A DNA stretch of 64,000 bases from Mycobacterium sp. M26 (GTDB lineage Bacteria > Actinomycetota > Actinomycetes > Mycobacteriales > Mycobacteriaceae), in contig NZ_LN929908.1 of NCBI RefSeq assembly GCF_001494595.1, forward strand, positions 3,564,468 through 3,628,467, read 5' to 3'. The position numbers were made by a program, and so were the translations under genes. Positions within the stretch are counted from its first letter, which is position 1, and each line of letters opens with the position of its first letter. This document shows positions 1-10,811 of the stretch, piece by piece. The notes below the pieces were generated by a model, which had not been told where the DNA came from, made no database searches, and saw nothing but the letters and a program-made list of their open reading frames with translations.

Positions 1-586
1 CCGGCCGATCTTCCAGACCGTCGACCCGGCGCAATTCAACCTGCTGGGCGAGAACCTGCTGCGCCTGATCCAGGGCGACGAGAACGGTGTCGGGCCGTTC
101 CTGCACGATCTCGACGTGATCTCCCGGTTGGCTACCGACCGCAAGGCCGTCATCACCGCGATCATCCACAACCTGAGTTCGATCTCCCAGGATCTCGGCG
201 GCAAGTCCCAGCAGCTGTTCCAGTTGATCGCCACGCTGAATGACATTCTGACGCAGTTCGGTTCGAAGGCCGAAGAGTTCCGCAGCGCGTTGGACTCCGG
301 GCTGCCGGTGCTGCGCAACACCACCCACATCCTGCAGTACATCGAGCGCACGTTCGACGGGCAGACGGTGCCGATGTACGACCTGACCGCCCGGATGTGG
401 CCGCAGACCCCGACGATCATCGCGGGCCTGTCACTGGTGCCCTCGCTGATCCAGGGGGTGCGTGACACGCTGATCGACGACCAGCCCGCGACGCCGACGT
501 TCACCTGCTCCAACGGCGAAGTCACCCTGCCGGGTATCGGCCAGGTGTCCTTCGCCGAACAGAACCTGGTGGTGTGCAAGCCATGA
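1..586 (+). CDS. mceB: MceB-type Mce family protein (3' part only)
   Basis: The reading frame is open from the left edge (first full codon at base 2) to a TGA at 584-586, so only the C-terminal ~194 residues are present. Mce proteins form hexameric lipid-uptake tunnels in the mycobacterial periplasm with the YrbE permeases. The visible part is the helical region after the MlaD domain, plus a short C-terminal segment with two cysteines (TCSNGE and VVCKP) as in MceB proteins. The letter B is inferred from order: the lipoprotein three genes downstream is the E subunit. The stop overlaps the next start as ATGA. The N-terminus, mceA and yrbE genes would lie to the left. Confidence 0.85.
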   Translation, partial: RPIFQTVDPAQFNLLGENLLRLIQGDENGVGPFLHDLDVISRLATDRKAVITAIIHNLSSISQDLGGKSQQLFQLIATLNDILTQFGSKAEEFRSALDSGLPVLRNTTHILQYIERTFDGQTVPMYDLTARMWPQTPTIIAGLSLVPSLIQGVRDTLIDDQPATPTFTCSNGEVTLPGIGQVSFAEQNLVVCKP

Positions 587-1641
587 CGCTGCGCAACCGG
601 CTCAGTGCCGTCGGCAAGAAACTCGAACTCGAGACGTGGCTGGGTCCGCGGGCCGGGCTTCTCGACGAGCGCGCGGCAGCCACCCGCAGCCGTCGCCAGG
701 GCATCCTCGGGGTGATCCTCATCGTGGCGGCACTGGCGGCCACCGCCGCGGCCTACCTCAACCCGACCAACCAGAGCAGCTATACCGCGCACCTGACGAA
801 CTCGGCCGGCGTGCGCGCCGGCGACCAGGTTCGCATCGCCGGGATCACGGTCGGCAAGGTCACCGGGGTGCGGTTGGCCGGTGCGGTGGTGGAGATGACG
901 TTCGACGTCGACAAAACGGTGAGCGTCGGGTCGGACTCCACGCTGGACGTCAAGTTGCTGACCCCGCTCGGCGGCCACTATGTGGCGCTGGATCCCAAGG
1001 GCGGTCGGCCGTTGGGGCGTGCGGTGATTCCCCCGCAACGGGTTACGCTGCCGTTCGAGGTCAATGACATCATCCAGGCGGCGACCCCAGTCATCAAAGA
1101 AGTCGACGGCAATGTCATCCACGACACCTTCGCTGAAGTGGCCAACGCCGCCAACAAGTATCCCGACGCGATCCGCAACCTGCTGCAGTCGGCCAACGAG
1201 CTGACCACCACGCTGAGCGATTCCACCGATGACTTCCACCGCAGCCTGGACTTCGCCAACGACAGTCTGCGGGCGATGGCCGCGGGCCGAAATCAGCTCA
1301 TCACGTTCTTCCAGCAGTTCGACATCCTGGGCAAGATGTACACCTCGAAGGCTGTCGACATCGTCGAATTCTTCGGGCTCATCAACGAATTGGCACGCAT
1401 CATGGACCGCATCACCACGGCGTATGCGCGTGAGCTCGAGCCGGTGGTCAACGGGATCGACGACATCATCGACCACCTGCACGCCCACCCCGACCAACTG
1501 GGCAAGGCCGGTGACGCGATGGGTCAGCTGCTGCGCATCGTGATGCCGATGCTCAGCGGCAACGGCGTGAAGATCGACGAGGGCAACTATCTGGTCCCCG
1601 GCCAGGACCTGTGCCTGCCGAGCATCATGAGGGACTGCTGA
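583..1641 (+). CDS. mceC: MceC-type Mce family protein
   Basis: This is a 352-residue component of a Mce lipid importer. A basic cytoplasmic N-terminus is followed by one membrane segment at about residues 41-59. An MlaD/Mce domain follows at about 66-140, with the typical AGVRAGDQVRIAGITVGKV pattern, then a long helical region. The ATG at 583 was chosen over an in-frame GTG at 574 because it overlaps the previous stop (ATGA), as elsewhere in this operon. At 352 residues it lacks the long proline-rich tail of Mce1C-like proteins. The assignment as subunit C is by operon order. Confidence 0.9.
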   Translation: MTLRNRLSAVGKKLELETWLGPRAGLLDERAAATRSRRQGILGVILIVAALAATAAAYLNPTNQSSYTAHLTNSAGVRAGDQVRIAGITVGKVTGVRLAGAVVEMTFDVDKTVSVGSDSTLDVKLLTPLGGHYVALDPKGGRPLGRAVIPPQRVTLPFEVNDIIQAATPVIKEVDGNVIHDTFAEVANAANKYPDAIRNLLQSANELTTTLSDSTDDFHRSLDFANDSLRAMAAGRNQLITFFQQFDILGKMYTSKAVDIVEFFGLINELARIMDRITTAYARELEPVVNGIDDIIDHLHAHPDQLGKAGDAMGQLLRIVMPMLSGNGVKIDEGNYLVPGQDLCLPSIMRDC

Positions 1642-1642
1642 G

Positions 1643-2812
1643 ATGACAGTGCTCTCGAAGCTGCGCTCGCGACTGCGCTCACCGTTGGGGGCGGCGGTGG
1701 CGCTGGGTGTCGTCGCGGTGGTGACGGTGGCGGCCGTCACGGGGGCGAAAATGGTGCTGCCGCAGGTGAACAACACCAAGGCCATGTGCGCCGAGCTCAC
1801 CGACGCGGTCGGCTTGTACACCGGAAACAAGGTGGCCCTGCTGGGCATCGACGTGGGCTCGACGACGGCGATTGTGAACAAGCCCGACCATGTCCAGGTC
1901 GACTTCACCGTGCCCGCCGATCTGGACCTGCCCGCCGACGTCGGCGTGGTCACCTACTCGCAATCGATCGTCACCGACCGCCATATCGAGCTGACCAAGG
2001 CCTACACCGGTGGCCCGAAGTTCACCGGCCCGGGCTGCATCAAGCTGGCCAACACCCGGACCCCGATCAGCGTCAGCGAAACCTTTACCGCGGTCAGCAA
2101 TCTCGCCGACACCGTGCTGGGCCCGCACCCGGGCAAGGACGCATCCCAGGCTCCCGGTGTGCAGGCCATCAACGACAGCCTGCGGGCGGCCAGCCGCTCG
2201 CTGGAGGGATCCGGTGAGGCCCTCAACCAGACGTTGCGCAATCTGGTGACGATGCTGGCCGACCCGTACAAGGCGGACTCGACCTACCGCGGTCTGTTCG
2301 AGAACGCCGAGATCCTGACCTCGGACTTCCTGAAGAACTGGGACAGCTTCGCCTCGGTGATCCAGACCCTGCCCACCACTGTGGTCTTGATCGAGTCGCT
2401 GTCCGACAACCTGTCTGAGGCGTTGGCCCGCGTCTCGCATCTGCTGCCGATCCTCGTCGAGGCCAGCACCCGGCTGGCGCCGCGGATCTACCACAACATC
2501 AGCGACAAGCTGATTCCCTGGATCCGTGACGTGCTCAACCGTCATACCCCGGCGATCCTGGCGATGATCAATTCCTGGCCGCAGTTCAGCAATTGGATGT
2601 CCGACATCTACGAGTCGTCCTGGGGCACCCACAACGTCACCTACATCCCGCCGCAGGTGGCGATCGCCCCCACCCAGGCCGGTGCCATCTGTCAGGTGCT
2701 GCAGCAGCGCCACACCCCCGGTGCGGCGGCGGCATGCGCGTCGGGAAGTTCCTCGGACCCGGTGACTCTCGGGCTCACCGACCTGATCCTCGGGGCGGCG
2801 CTGGGCGGATGA
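1643..2812 (+). CDS. mceD: MceD-type Mce family protein
   Basis: A 389-residue Mce subunit starting one base after the previous stop. One transmembrane helix lies at about residues 17-36. An MlaD domain follows at about 45-125 (TDAVGLYTGNKVALLGIDVG), then an extended helical region and a C-terminal segment with cysteines in QAGAICQVL and AAACAS. It should be anchored in the inner membrane with the rest in the periplasm, as one subunit of the heterohexamer. It is shorter than Mce1D (about 530 residues). The stop overlaps the mceE start as ATGA. Confidence 0.9.
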   Translation: MTVLSKLRSRLRSPLGAAVALGVVAVVTVAAVTGAKMVLPQVNNTKAMCAELTDAVGLYTGNKVALLGIDVGSTTAIVNKPDHVQVDFTVPADLDLPADVGVVTYSQSIVTDRHIELTKAYTGGPKFTGPGCIKLANTRTPISVSETFTAVSNLADTVLGPHPGKDASQAPGVQAINDSLRAASRSLEGSGEALNQTLRNLVTMLADPYKADSTYRGLFENAEILTSDFLKNWDSFASVIQTLPTTVVLIESLSDNLSEALARVSHLLPILVEASTRLAPRIYHNISDKLIPWIRDVLNRHTPAILAMINSWPQFSNWMSDIYESSWGTHNVTYIPPQVAIAPTQAGAICQVLQQRHTPGAAAACASGSSSDPVTLGLTDLILGAALGG

Positions 2813-3852
2813 AGCGTTGGATGCGGAGCGGTTTCGCGGTGTTGGCGGCGTTGGCCCTCACCCTGGCCTCGGCGTGCTCGCTGGATCCCACCCGACTACC
2901 GGTTCCGGGCGCCTACTCCCCCGCCGACCCGTACCGGCTGAAGATCGAATTCTCCAGTGCGCTGAACCTTCCCGCGCGAGCCAAGGTGGATACCGGCGGC
3001 ATTCAGGTCGGCGTCCTGGATCACGTTGCCCTGGACGGTTCGACGGCGGTCGCCTATGTGGACATCGCCGGGGACACGAAACTCGCCGACAACACCCGGG
3101 CCGAACTACGCCAGGCCACCCCGCTCGGTGACATCTACATCGCGCTGCTGCCGCCGGCGAAGCCGTCGACCGCGCAACTGGGCAACGGCGACACCATTCC
3201 GCTGAGCCAGACCGCGCCAGCCACCAACGTCGAGGATGTGCTGCGGTCGGTGTCGAACCTGATGGCCGGGGGTGCGATCGGCACCTTGCAGGACGCCGTC
3301 ATCGACGCCAACAAAGCCTTCCCCAAAGACCCCAACGAGCTGACCCACATCCAGACCACGATCGGCGGGATCCTCAACGACCTGGCGTCCAATCAGGAGA
3401 CGATGAGCGGAATCCTGTTGAGCCTGGAGAACATCAGCGCCAGCCTGGCCGCCAATACCGCGGTGTTCAACCGCCTGGTGACCGAGGGACCGGCGAAGGC
3501 GGCCGGCCTGTCGGCGGTCACGCTGGGCATCCTCAAACTGGTGGCCGACTCCAAGGATCTCGGCAAGCTCGGCGGCGAGGTCATTAACCCGGTGACCGGG
3601 GACATCATGCAGATGCTGTCCAACATGACGCCATTGATCGGGTCGATGGCGACCGTCGACACCACGATCCCGGTGATCGCCGACAAGCTCAATGCGATGG
3701 TGCGCGACAAGCTGATTCCGTTCTTCGGTAAGGGCGGACCGCGCTACACCATCACCGAACTGCGGCCGCCGAGCGACAACGAGGGCGTCGATCCCGCGGA
3801 CAAGGCGGACCAGGCGGTCTCGGCGATGCGGACGATGGGACTGCTGCCGTGA
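2809..3852 (+). CDS. mceE: MceE-type Mce lipoprotein (LprK/LprN family)
   Basis: A 347-residue Mce protein with a lipoprotein signal peptide: basic MKRWMRS, hydrophobic core, and lipobox ASAC with the acylated cysteine at residue 23. The MlaD domain lies at about residues 40-120 (TGGIQVGVLDHV), followed by the helical Mce region. Lipoprotein character marks the E subunit, which fixes the letters of its neighbours. The ATG at 2809 overlaps the mceD stop (ATGA); a longer in-frame extension upstream lies inside mceD and was discarded. The stop overlaps the GTG of mceF. Confidence 0.92.
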   Translation: MKRWMRSGFAVLAALALTLASACSLDPTRLPVPGAYSPADPYRLKIEFSSALNLPARAKVDTGGIQVGVLDHVALDGSTAVAYVDIAGDTKLADNTRAELRQATPLGDIYIALLPPAKPSTAQLGNGDTIPLSQTAPATNVEDVLRSVSNLMAGGAIGTLQDAVIDANKAFPKDPNELTHIQTTIGGILNDLASNQETMSGILLSLENISASLAANTAVFNRLVTEGPAKAAGLSAVTLGILKLVADSKDLGKLGGEVINPVTGDIMQMLSNMTPLIGSMATVDTTIPVIADKLNAMVRDKLIPFFGKGGPRYTITELRPPSDNEGVDPADKADQAVSAMRTMGLLP

Positions 3853-4820
3853 AGTTCAACGCGCGTACCACCATGATCATCCTGGCGGTGATGACGCTGC
3901 TCGGTGCGCTGTACATGTCGATCGGTGTGCTCGATGTCAACCCGGCCAAGAAGGTCACCCGACTGACGTTGATGCTCAACACTTCCGGCGGCCTGCTGCC
4001 GACGTCCGATGTGACGATGCGCGGCATCAAGATCGGCAAGGTGACCGGAATCCGCACCACGGCCACCGGCCTGGCGGTGTCGATGGACATCGATCAGGCT
4101 AACCAGGTACCCGCCAGCAGTGCGATCGCGGTGGAGAACCTGTCGGCGGCCGGTGAGCAGTACGTGGACTTCAAGCCGAAGATCATTGCGCCGCCGTTCT
4201 TCACCGACGGCGCGGTGATCTCACCGGACCGGGTGGCACCGATGGTCACCGGCAGTGAACTACTCACCAAAGCCAACGCGCTGATCTCGGCGTTGAACCC
4301 CGAAGACCTGCGCACCATCGTCACCAATGTCTCGGGAGCGCTGGAGGGCAACGACGGCACCCTCGACTCACTGGCCACCACAGCCGGTTTGGCGGCCAAG
4401 GTGGTCCACGACGACAAGCAGATCCTGACCACCCTGTTCAGCAATATCTCGACGCTGACCACCAATCTGGGCGACCTTAATGCCGGCCAGGTGATCAGCG
4501 AGACCGGCAAGCTGCTGCCGAAGTCGGTGCCGGCGTTCCTGCGCCTGGTCAAGGAGTTCGAGAATCTGTCCTACAGCGGGTCGGGTCTGCTGGGACCCGA
4601 CGACCCCGGTGGTGTGCTGATCGCCAAGATCAGCGAATACATGGACATGCTGGCCGAACCGCTGAGCACGTTCACCACCGTGCTGCAGCCGGCGGTGGCC
4701 CCGCTGCACGACATCAAGATCGACGCCGGACACTGGCTGGACTTCTGGGAGTCCACCTTCAACGATCAGGGCGCCCTGCGGATCCAACTCAACGTTCCCG
4801 AGTGGCACCAGGGACAGTGA
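3849..4820 (+). CDS. mceF: MceF-type Mce family protein (short)
   Basis: A 323-residue last subunit of the Mce set. It has an N-terminal membrane anchor at about residues 8-28 and an MlaD domain at about 36-115 (GGLLPTSDVTMRGIKIGKVTGI), then helical sequence ending in VPEWHQGQ. The GTG start at 3849 overlaps the previous stop as GTGA. It is clearly shorter than Mce1F (about 515 residues) or the ~430-residue Mce3F/Mce4F, because no long C-terminal tail is present. No frameshift is visible, so the short form looks native. Confidence 0.9.
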   Translation: MKFNARTTMIILAVMTLLGALYMSIGVLDVNPAKKVTRLTLMLNTSGGLLPTSDVTMRGIKIGKVTGIRTTATGLAVSMDIDQANQVPASSAIAVENLSAAGEQYVDFKPKIIAPPFFTDGAVISPDRVAPMVTGSELLTKANALISALNPEDLRTIVTNVSGALEGNDGTLDSLATTAGLAAKVVHDDKQILTTLFSNISTLTTNLGDLNAGQVISETGKLLPKSVPAFLRLVKEFENLSYSGSGLLGPDDPGGVLIAKISEYMDMLAEPLSTFTTVLQPAVAPLHDIKIDAGHWLDFWESTFNDQGALRIQLNVPEWHQGQ

Positions 4821-4848
4821 ACGGCGCACTAGCGTAGAAAGAACGACA

Positions 4849-5550
4849 ATGACTACCTCACCGAGCGGTGACGACAAAGCCGAGGACAAGGCCGAAGACA
4901 CCGCGGACGCCGACAAGCCCGAGACCGTGGAGACTGCGGAGCCGGAGAAGCCCGCGCAGGCCGCCACGAGCAGACAGCCCTGGAAGTGGGTGGCCGCCGT
5001 TCTGCTGATCGCCGCGATCGGCGGCGGGGCGTTCGGGTTCATCAAGTATCAGCAGGTGGCCCGGGAACTCACCCAGGCGCGGCAGGTCCAGGCCGATCGC
5101 GAAGCCGCGGCCAAGCTTGCCAAGGAGTACGCGCTGAAATCGCTGACGTACACCTTCGAAGACCCGGACGCCTTCTTCCGGTCGGTGGAAGACGGTGTGT
5201 CACAACCACTCAAGGACAAGTACGTCAACGCCACCGACCTGCTGAAGAGCATCATGCTGCAGGCGCAGGTGAGCTCCAGCGGCGAGGTGCTGGCCACCGA
5301 TCCGGTGCTGCAACCCGACGGCACGTACCAGGTGGTGGTATCGGCGCATCAGACCACCCGCAATCTGCAGAACCCCACTCCGAAGGTGTCGATCATCCTG
5401 CTGCGCGTCACTGTCGCCAAGGCCGGTGACGGTTGGCAGGTCACCGACATCGGCCCGGAGACCGGAACTCAGCAGGCCACGGAGCAGCAGTTGCCGGGGG
5501 CTCCAGCCCCGCCGCCGCCCGCGCCCACCAAGCCGGCTCCGAAGGGCTGA
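4849..5550 (+). CDS. Mce-associated membrane protein (Mas family)
   Basis: A 233-residue protein following mceF after a 28-base gap that holds a purine-rich ribosome site (AGAAAGAACGACA). Residues 1-44 are acidic and cytoplasmic; residues 47-66 form one membrane helix. A globular extracytoplasmic domain of about 140 residues follows, of the SnoaL/NTF2-like type seen in Mce-associated proteins, then a proline/alanine-rich tail. Such genes commonly sit downstream of mceF, and the proteins stabilise Mce complexes. The fold assignment is from family knowledge, not from a visible catalytic motif. Confidence 0.85.
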   Translation: MTTSPSGDDKAEDKAEDTADADKPETVETAEPEKPAQAATSRQPWKWVAAVLLIAAIGGGAFGFIKYQQVARELTQARQVQADREAAAKLAKEYALKSLTYTFEDPDAFFRSVEDGVSQPLKDKYVNATDLLKSIMLQAQVSSSGEVLATDPVLQPDGTYQVVVSAHQTTRNLQNPTPKVSIILLRVTVAKAGDGWQVTDIGPETGTQQATEQQLPGAPAPPPPAPTKPAPKG

Positions 5551-5555
5551 GTGGT

Positions 5556-6323
5556 GTGAAGCGGCTTGCTCTGCCGCTGGCGGTGGCGCTGGTGTTCACG
5601 TCGGTTGCGTTGTCCCACAAGGCCACCGCCGATACCACGCTGCCGCCGTGCCCGCAGAGCGGGGCGGTGATCACCCCGAGCGGCCAGACGCCGAAAGTGG
5701 ACTGCACCCTGCATTCCGGTGACCTCGATTTCGCGGTGAACTACTGGAGCGCGCCGGAGCTGCCCGAGCCGCGAGCGGTGAAGGTGACCGTCACCGACTC
5801 GGCCGGTGCGGTGGTGCAGACCATCAACGAACTGCTGGAGCCGTCGAGCCCAGGTGGTGTGGGCCTGGAGGACGTCGACGGTGATGGCCGCGAGGAACTG
5901 ATCATTCCCATGGGGCAGAACATCTTCAACGGCAGCCCCAACACCCGGTTCTCGGTGTGGCGAGCACCCGGCGACCGGCGGCACTACGAGCGCACCCAGA
6001 TGGTCGGCCAGGCCGTCTACCCCAGCGACGGGTACGCGGTGAGCAACGGCGGAGCGTTCACGGCCCGCGATCTCACCTTCTATCTGCCGACCGGTGCCGG
6101 TTACACGCTGGTGGTGGTGATCACCATCGAAGTCGAGCAGGTGGATCCCGACACCCATCAGGTGCTCACGGTGAACTGCCGGGCACACCAGGAAGACGGG
6201 CTGCACGCCATCGACATGGACGTCTACCAGGCCGAGGACTTCTTCTGCGCCTCCCCCGCCGCGATGGCGATTTGGCCTGGGGCACAGCGCTTGTCGCTGC
6301 GGCACCGGCCCGCGGGCCGCTGA
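5556..6323 (+). CDS. Secreted protein with a DxDxDG calcium-type loop
   Basis: A 255-residue exported protein. The GTG at 5556, six bases after the previous stop, gives a clean signal peptide ending near ATA-DTT at residue 26; an upstream in-frame start lies inside the previous gene. DVDGDGREEL at residues 106-115 resembles the calcium-binding loop of FG-GAP/VCBS repeats, but only one such loop is visible. Two cysteine pairs (residues 32/50 and a C-terminal pair) suggest disulfides. Co-orientation and tight spacing suggest it belongs to the mce transcript. Its function is unknown. Confidence 0.75.
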   Translation: MKRLALPLAVALVFTSVALSHKATADTTLPPCPQSGAVITPSGQTPKVDCTLHSGDLDFAVNYWSAPELPEPRAVKVTVTDSAGAVVQTINELLEPSSPGGVGLEDVDGDGREELIIPMGQNIFNGSPNTRFSVWRAPGDRRHYERTQMVGQAVYPSDGYAVSNGGAFTARDLTFYLPTGAGYTLVVVITIEVEQVDPDTHQVLTVNCRAHQEDGLHAIDMDVYQAEDFFCASPAAMAIWPGAQRLSLRHRPAGR

Positions 6324-6324
6324 G

Positions 6325-6702
6325 TCAGGGCGCGCAGTCAGCGCGGACCGCAACCAGATTCTGCCGGGCTTTGGCCAGATCACTGGCCATCTGTTCCGGG
6401 TTCGCCGGCCGGTAGGGGTCGGAGTTGTCGATCTGGGCGGCCACCATGTCGGAGCGGATTCGCAGGTCGATAGAGCTAGGCACCGTCAACCCATAGAGCG
6501 GCGACAGTGCGTTGCGGAGTTGGCCGGCGACATAGAACGGAGTCCCACCGGGCGACACCATGTTCAGCGCCGTCTCGATGCGGTTGGCTGCGGGCACCAT
6601 GACGTCGCACTCCCAGGCCTCAACAGCCGTCGCGGGCGCGGCCGGAAGGAATAGCACAAGCGCGGCTGTCGTCAGGGGCACGCAGAGAAGTCGTCGGCGC
6701 AT
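6325..6702 (-). CDS. Small secreted protein of unknown function
   Basis: A 125-residue protein on the minus strand, converging on the previous gene with one base between stops. The ATG at 6702 gives a good signal peptide (MRRRLLCVPL then a hydrophobic core, cleavage near ATA-VEA at residue 26); the longer reading frame runs back into the tRNA and was discarded. The mature part has two cysteines (ECDV and ADCAP at the C-terminus) and no motif I recognise. Mycobacteria often carry such a small exported protein near pgmA, so it is probably a conserved family. Confidence 0.7.
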   Translation of the reverse strand: MRRRLLCVPLTTAALVLFLPAAPATAVEAWECDVMVPAANRIETALNMVSPGGTPFYVAGQLRNALSPLYGLTVPSSIDLRIRSDMVAAQIDNSDPYRPANPEQMASDLAKARQNLVAVRADCAP

Positions 6703-6870
6703 CGGCGCTAGCTTCCCATCCGGAGCATGTGCCTGTCCGCAAATATGGCCACTTCGGGTTTTCGCCTCAGCCGGGCGCAGCTGGGACACGCTGACCGAGA
6801 TCGAGGCGACGCTGCGCGGCTGAAACAAGAAAACCCGCCTCGACGGTGTCGAAGCGGGTTCCCTCAAACG

Positions 6871-6943
6871 TGGAGCTAAGGGGATTCGAACCCCTGACCC
6901 CCACACTGCCAGTGTGGTGCGCTACCAACTGCGCCATAGCCCC
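6871..6943 (-). tRNA. tRNA-Ala (anticodon GGC)
   Basis: A 73-base cloverleaf on the minus strand. The acceptor stem GGGGCTA pairs with TAGCTCC (one G-U), the D stem is GCGC/GCGC, the anticodon stem is CCACA/TGTGG with loop CTGGCAG, and the T arm contains GGTTCGAATCC. The anticodon is GGC (bases 6908-6910), which reads GCC. The 3' CCA is not encoded. Confidence 0.97.
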
Positions 6944-7085
6944 GTCGTGCCCATCGAAGTTACACCACCGGCACGTGCCCCTCAAAATCGCTGGTCAGCG
7001 CGGCTGGGAATGCCCAGATTGAACTCCTGCAGACCGCTACTCGCACTTTTCCGGCGTGAATGCAGTCTCGGCGGCAGGCGCCGAA

Positions 7086-8347
7086 CTACGGCAGCTCGCC
7101 GGCCGCCTCCGGCCCCAGCGGGCGCGCCGGGGTGGGCTCCAGCGGCGGGCGATCCCGGGTTTCGGGGGCGAACATCCACCCCACCGAGGCCAGCACCAGA
7201 ATCACCCCACTGAGCGCGAACGCCCACTCGTAGGACAGGTGCTGGGCGATCTGTCCCACCCCCAGCGAGCCGATAATCGACCCCAGGTCCGACATCATCT
7301 GGAACGTCGCCACTGCCGTGCCGCCGCGGGACTTGCCGATGATGTCGGCCACCGCGGCCTGCTGCGGCGAGGTGAACACGCCGGTGGCCGCACCCGCCAC
7401 GAACGCCCCGGCCAGGAACAGCGGCAGCGACGTCGCCGCGCCCACCACCGCGGTCGTCAGCCCGGAGATCGCCAGGCCGGTGATCAGCAGCGGCCGGCGC
7501 CCGGTGCGGTCGGAGAACCGGCCCGACGGGATCACTGCGGCCACATTGCCGGCCGCGAAGGTGGCCACCGCCGCACCGGCGATCCCCGGCCCGCGGTGCA
7601 GCGCCTCGGTGACGAACAGCGGCACCAATGCCACCCGCAGCCCGAAAGCCGACCACCCGGTGGCGAAGTTCGACAGCAGCGCCGCCCGGTAGGCCGGGTG
7701 GCGCAGGGCGACGCGCACCGTGACGGTCAGCTCATCGCTTGGGGCCGGCGCGGCCAGCTGGGAGTGACGCAGGCTGATGAACACCACTGTGGCGGCGATC
7801 AGCAGGGCCGCGCCGTAGATGAGGAAGGGTGCGGCCAGCCCCAGCCCCACGGTGAGGCTGCCCAGCAGGGGGCCGGCCACCGAGCCCACCAGGAAGGCAC
7901 TGGAGAACATGCCGGCCACCCGGCCGCGGGCGTTGTGTGGGCTGATCCGGATCATCAGGCCCAGTGCCGAGACGAAGAACATCGTCGAGCCGATCCCGCC
8001 CAGCGCCCGGAACACCAGCAGCTGCCAGTAGGTGTGAGCGAACGCGCAGGCGCCCGTCGACAACGCGACGATGATCAGGCCGCTGACGTAGATCGGCCGC
8101 TCCCCCAGCCGCTGCACCAACATGCCCGATGCCGGGGCGAACAGCAGCCGCATCAACGCGAAGGCCGTGATGACGAAGGTGGCCGCGCTGATGCTGACGC
8201 CGAAGTTGCGGGCGAAGTGCGGCAGCACCGGCGCCACCACCCCATAACCGAGGGCGATGACGACGTTGGCCGCGATCAGGACCCAGACCTCACGCGGAAG
8301 CCTGTCCTCTACTTCATCAGCGGGACAGTCCCCCTCGGCGACGGAAC

Positions 8348-8351
<4 letters not shown>
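7086..8351 (-). CDS. MFS transporter, 12-TM drug/metabolite exporter type
   Basis: A 421-residue hydrophobic protein with about 12 membrane segments. The first helix contains GYGVVAPVLP, typical of drug-antiporter MFS proteins. Two copies of loop motif A are visible: the degenerate GMLVQRLGERP after helix 2 and SGRFSDRTGRRP in the second half. The GTG start at 8351 overlaps the phosphoglucomutase stop (GTGA), so it is translated after pgm on the same message. The substrate is unknown. Confidence 0.88.
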
Positions 8352-9982
<1,631 letters not shown>

Positions 9983-10050
9983 GGGACCCAATTCTGCCCG
10001 CCACGGGCGATACTGGCTCGCGGATTCACTGACGGTTAAGGGGGTAGCCC

Positions 10051-10449
10051 GTGTTCGGCCATGACAACCGCGAATTGGCGGCGGTCTTCGCCGGCGGCGC
10101 GATCGGCACCGCCGCCCGCGCGGCGCTGGCCACCCTGGCTGTCCCCGATCCGGCCCACTGGCCCTGGCCCACCTTCGTGGTCAACATCGTCGGGGCGTTC
10201 CTGCTGGGCTACTTCACCACCCGCCTGCTGGAGCGGTTGCCGGTCTCGAGCTACCGCCGCCCACTGCTGGGCACCGGCCTGTGCGGCGGGTTGACGACGT
10301 TCTCCACCATGCAGGTCGAGACGGTGCGGATGATCGAGCACCAGCACTACGGTCTGGCGGTCGGCTACACCGCGGCCAGCATCGCCGCCGGCCTGCTGGC
10401 GGTCTACGCCGCGACGGTCATGGTGCGCCGGGTCAGGATCCGGGCATGA
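10051..10449 (+). CDS. crcB: Fluoride channel CrcB/Fluc, first subunit
   Basis: A 132-residue four-helix membrane protein that exports fluoride as a dual-topology or paired dimer. Family signatures are the conserved Asn in NIVGAFLLGYF and the Phe-box motif CGGLTTFSTM. It starts with GTG at 10051, about 70 bases from the divergently transcribed pgm. Its stop overlaps the second crcB gene (ATGA), which suggests an obligate heterodimer made 1:1. I saw no fluoride-riboswitch sequence upstream. Confidence 0.93.
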   Translation: MFGHDNRELAAVFAGGAIGTAARAALATLAVPDPAHWPWPTFVVNIVGAFLLGYFTTRLLERLPVSSYRRPLLGTGLCGGLTTFSTMQVETVRMIEHQHYGLAVGYTAASIAAGLLAVYAATVMVRRVRIRA

Positions 10450-10811
10450 ACGTCGCGGTGTGGGCCGGTGTGCTGGTCATCGGCGGGCTCGGATCGGTGG
10501 CCCGCTTCATGGTCGACAAGGCCGTCGCCCGCCGCGCGGCGCGGTCCTTCCCGTTCGGCACCCTGACCGTCAACATCTCCGGTGCGGTCTTGCTGGGGTT
10601 CATCACCGGGCTGACGCTCAGCCACGCAGCCGCCCTGCTGGCCGGCACCGCGTTCGTCGGCGCCTACACCACCTTCTCCACCTGGATGCTGGAAACGCAG
10701 CGCCTCACCGAGGAGCGGCAGATCAAGCCGGCGGTGGCCAACCTCGTCGTCAGCGTGGCGCTGGGTCTGCCCGCCGCCATGCTCGGCCAGTGGATCGCGA
10801 GCCTGTTATGA
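10446..10811 (+). CDS. crcB: Fluoride channel CrcB/Fluc, second subunit
   Basis: A 121-residue paralogue of the preceding gene with NISGAVLLGFI and GAYTTFSTWMLET, the same fluoride-pore signatures. Paired crcB genes are common in Actinobacteria, where the two proteins insert in opposite orientations. The ATG at 10446 overlaps the first crcB stop. The stop at 10809-10811 overlaps the start of the DUF190 gene. Confidence 0.93.
   Translation: MNVAVWAGVLVIGGLGSVARFMVDKAVARRAARSFPFGTLTVNISGAVLLGFITGLTLSHAAALLAGTAFVGAYTTFSTWMLETQRLTEERQIKPAVANLVVSVALGLPAAMLGQWIASLL

Noticed and set aside
9983..10050. Fluoride riboswitch before crcB
   Set aside because: The leader is only about 70 bases and lacks the conserved fluoride-aptamer sequence blocks.
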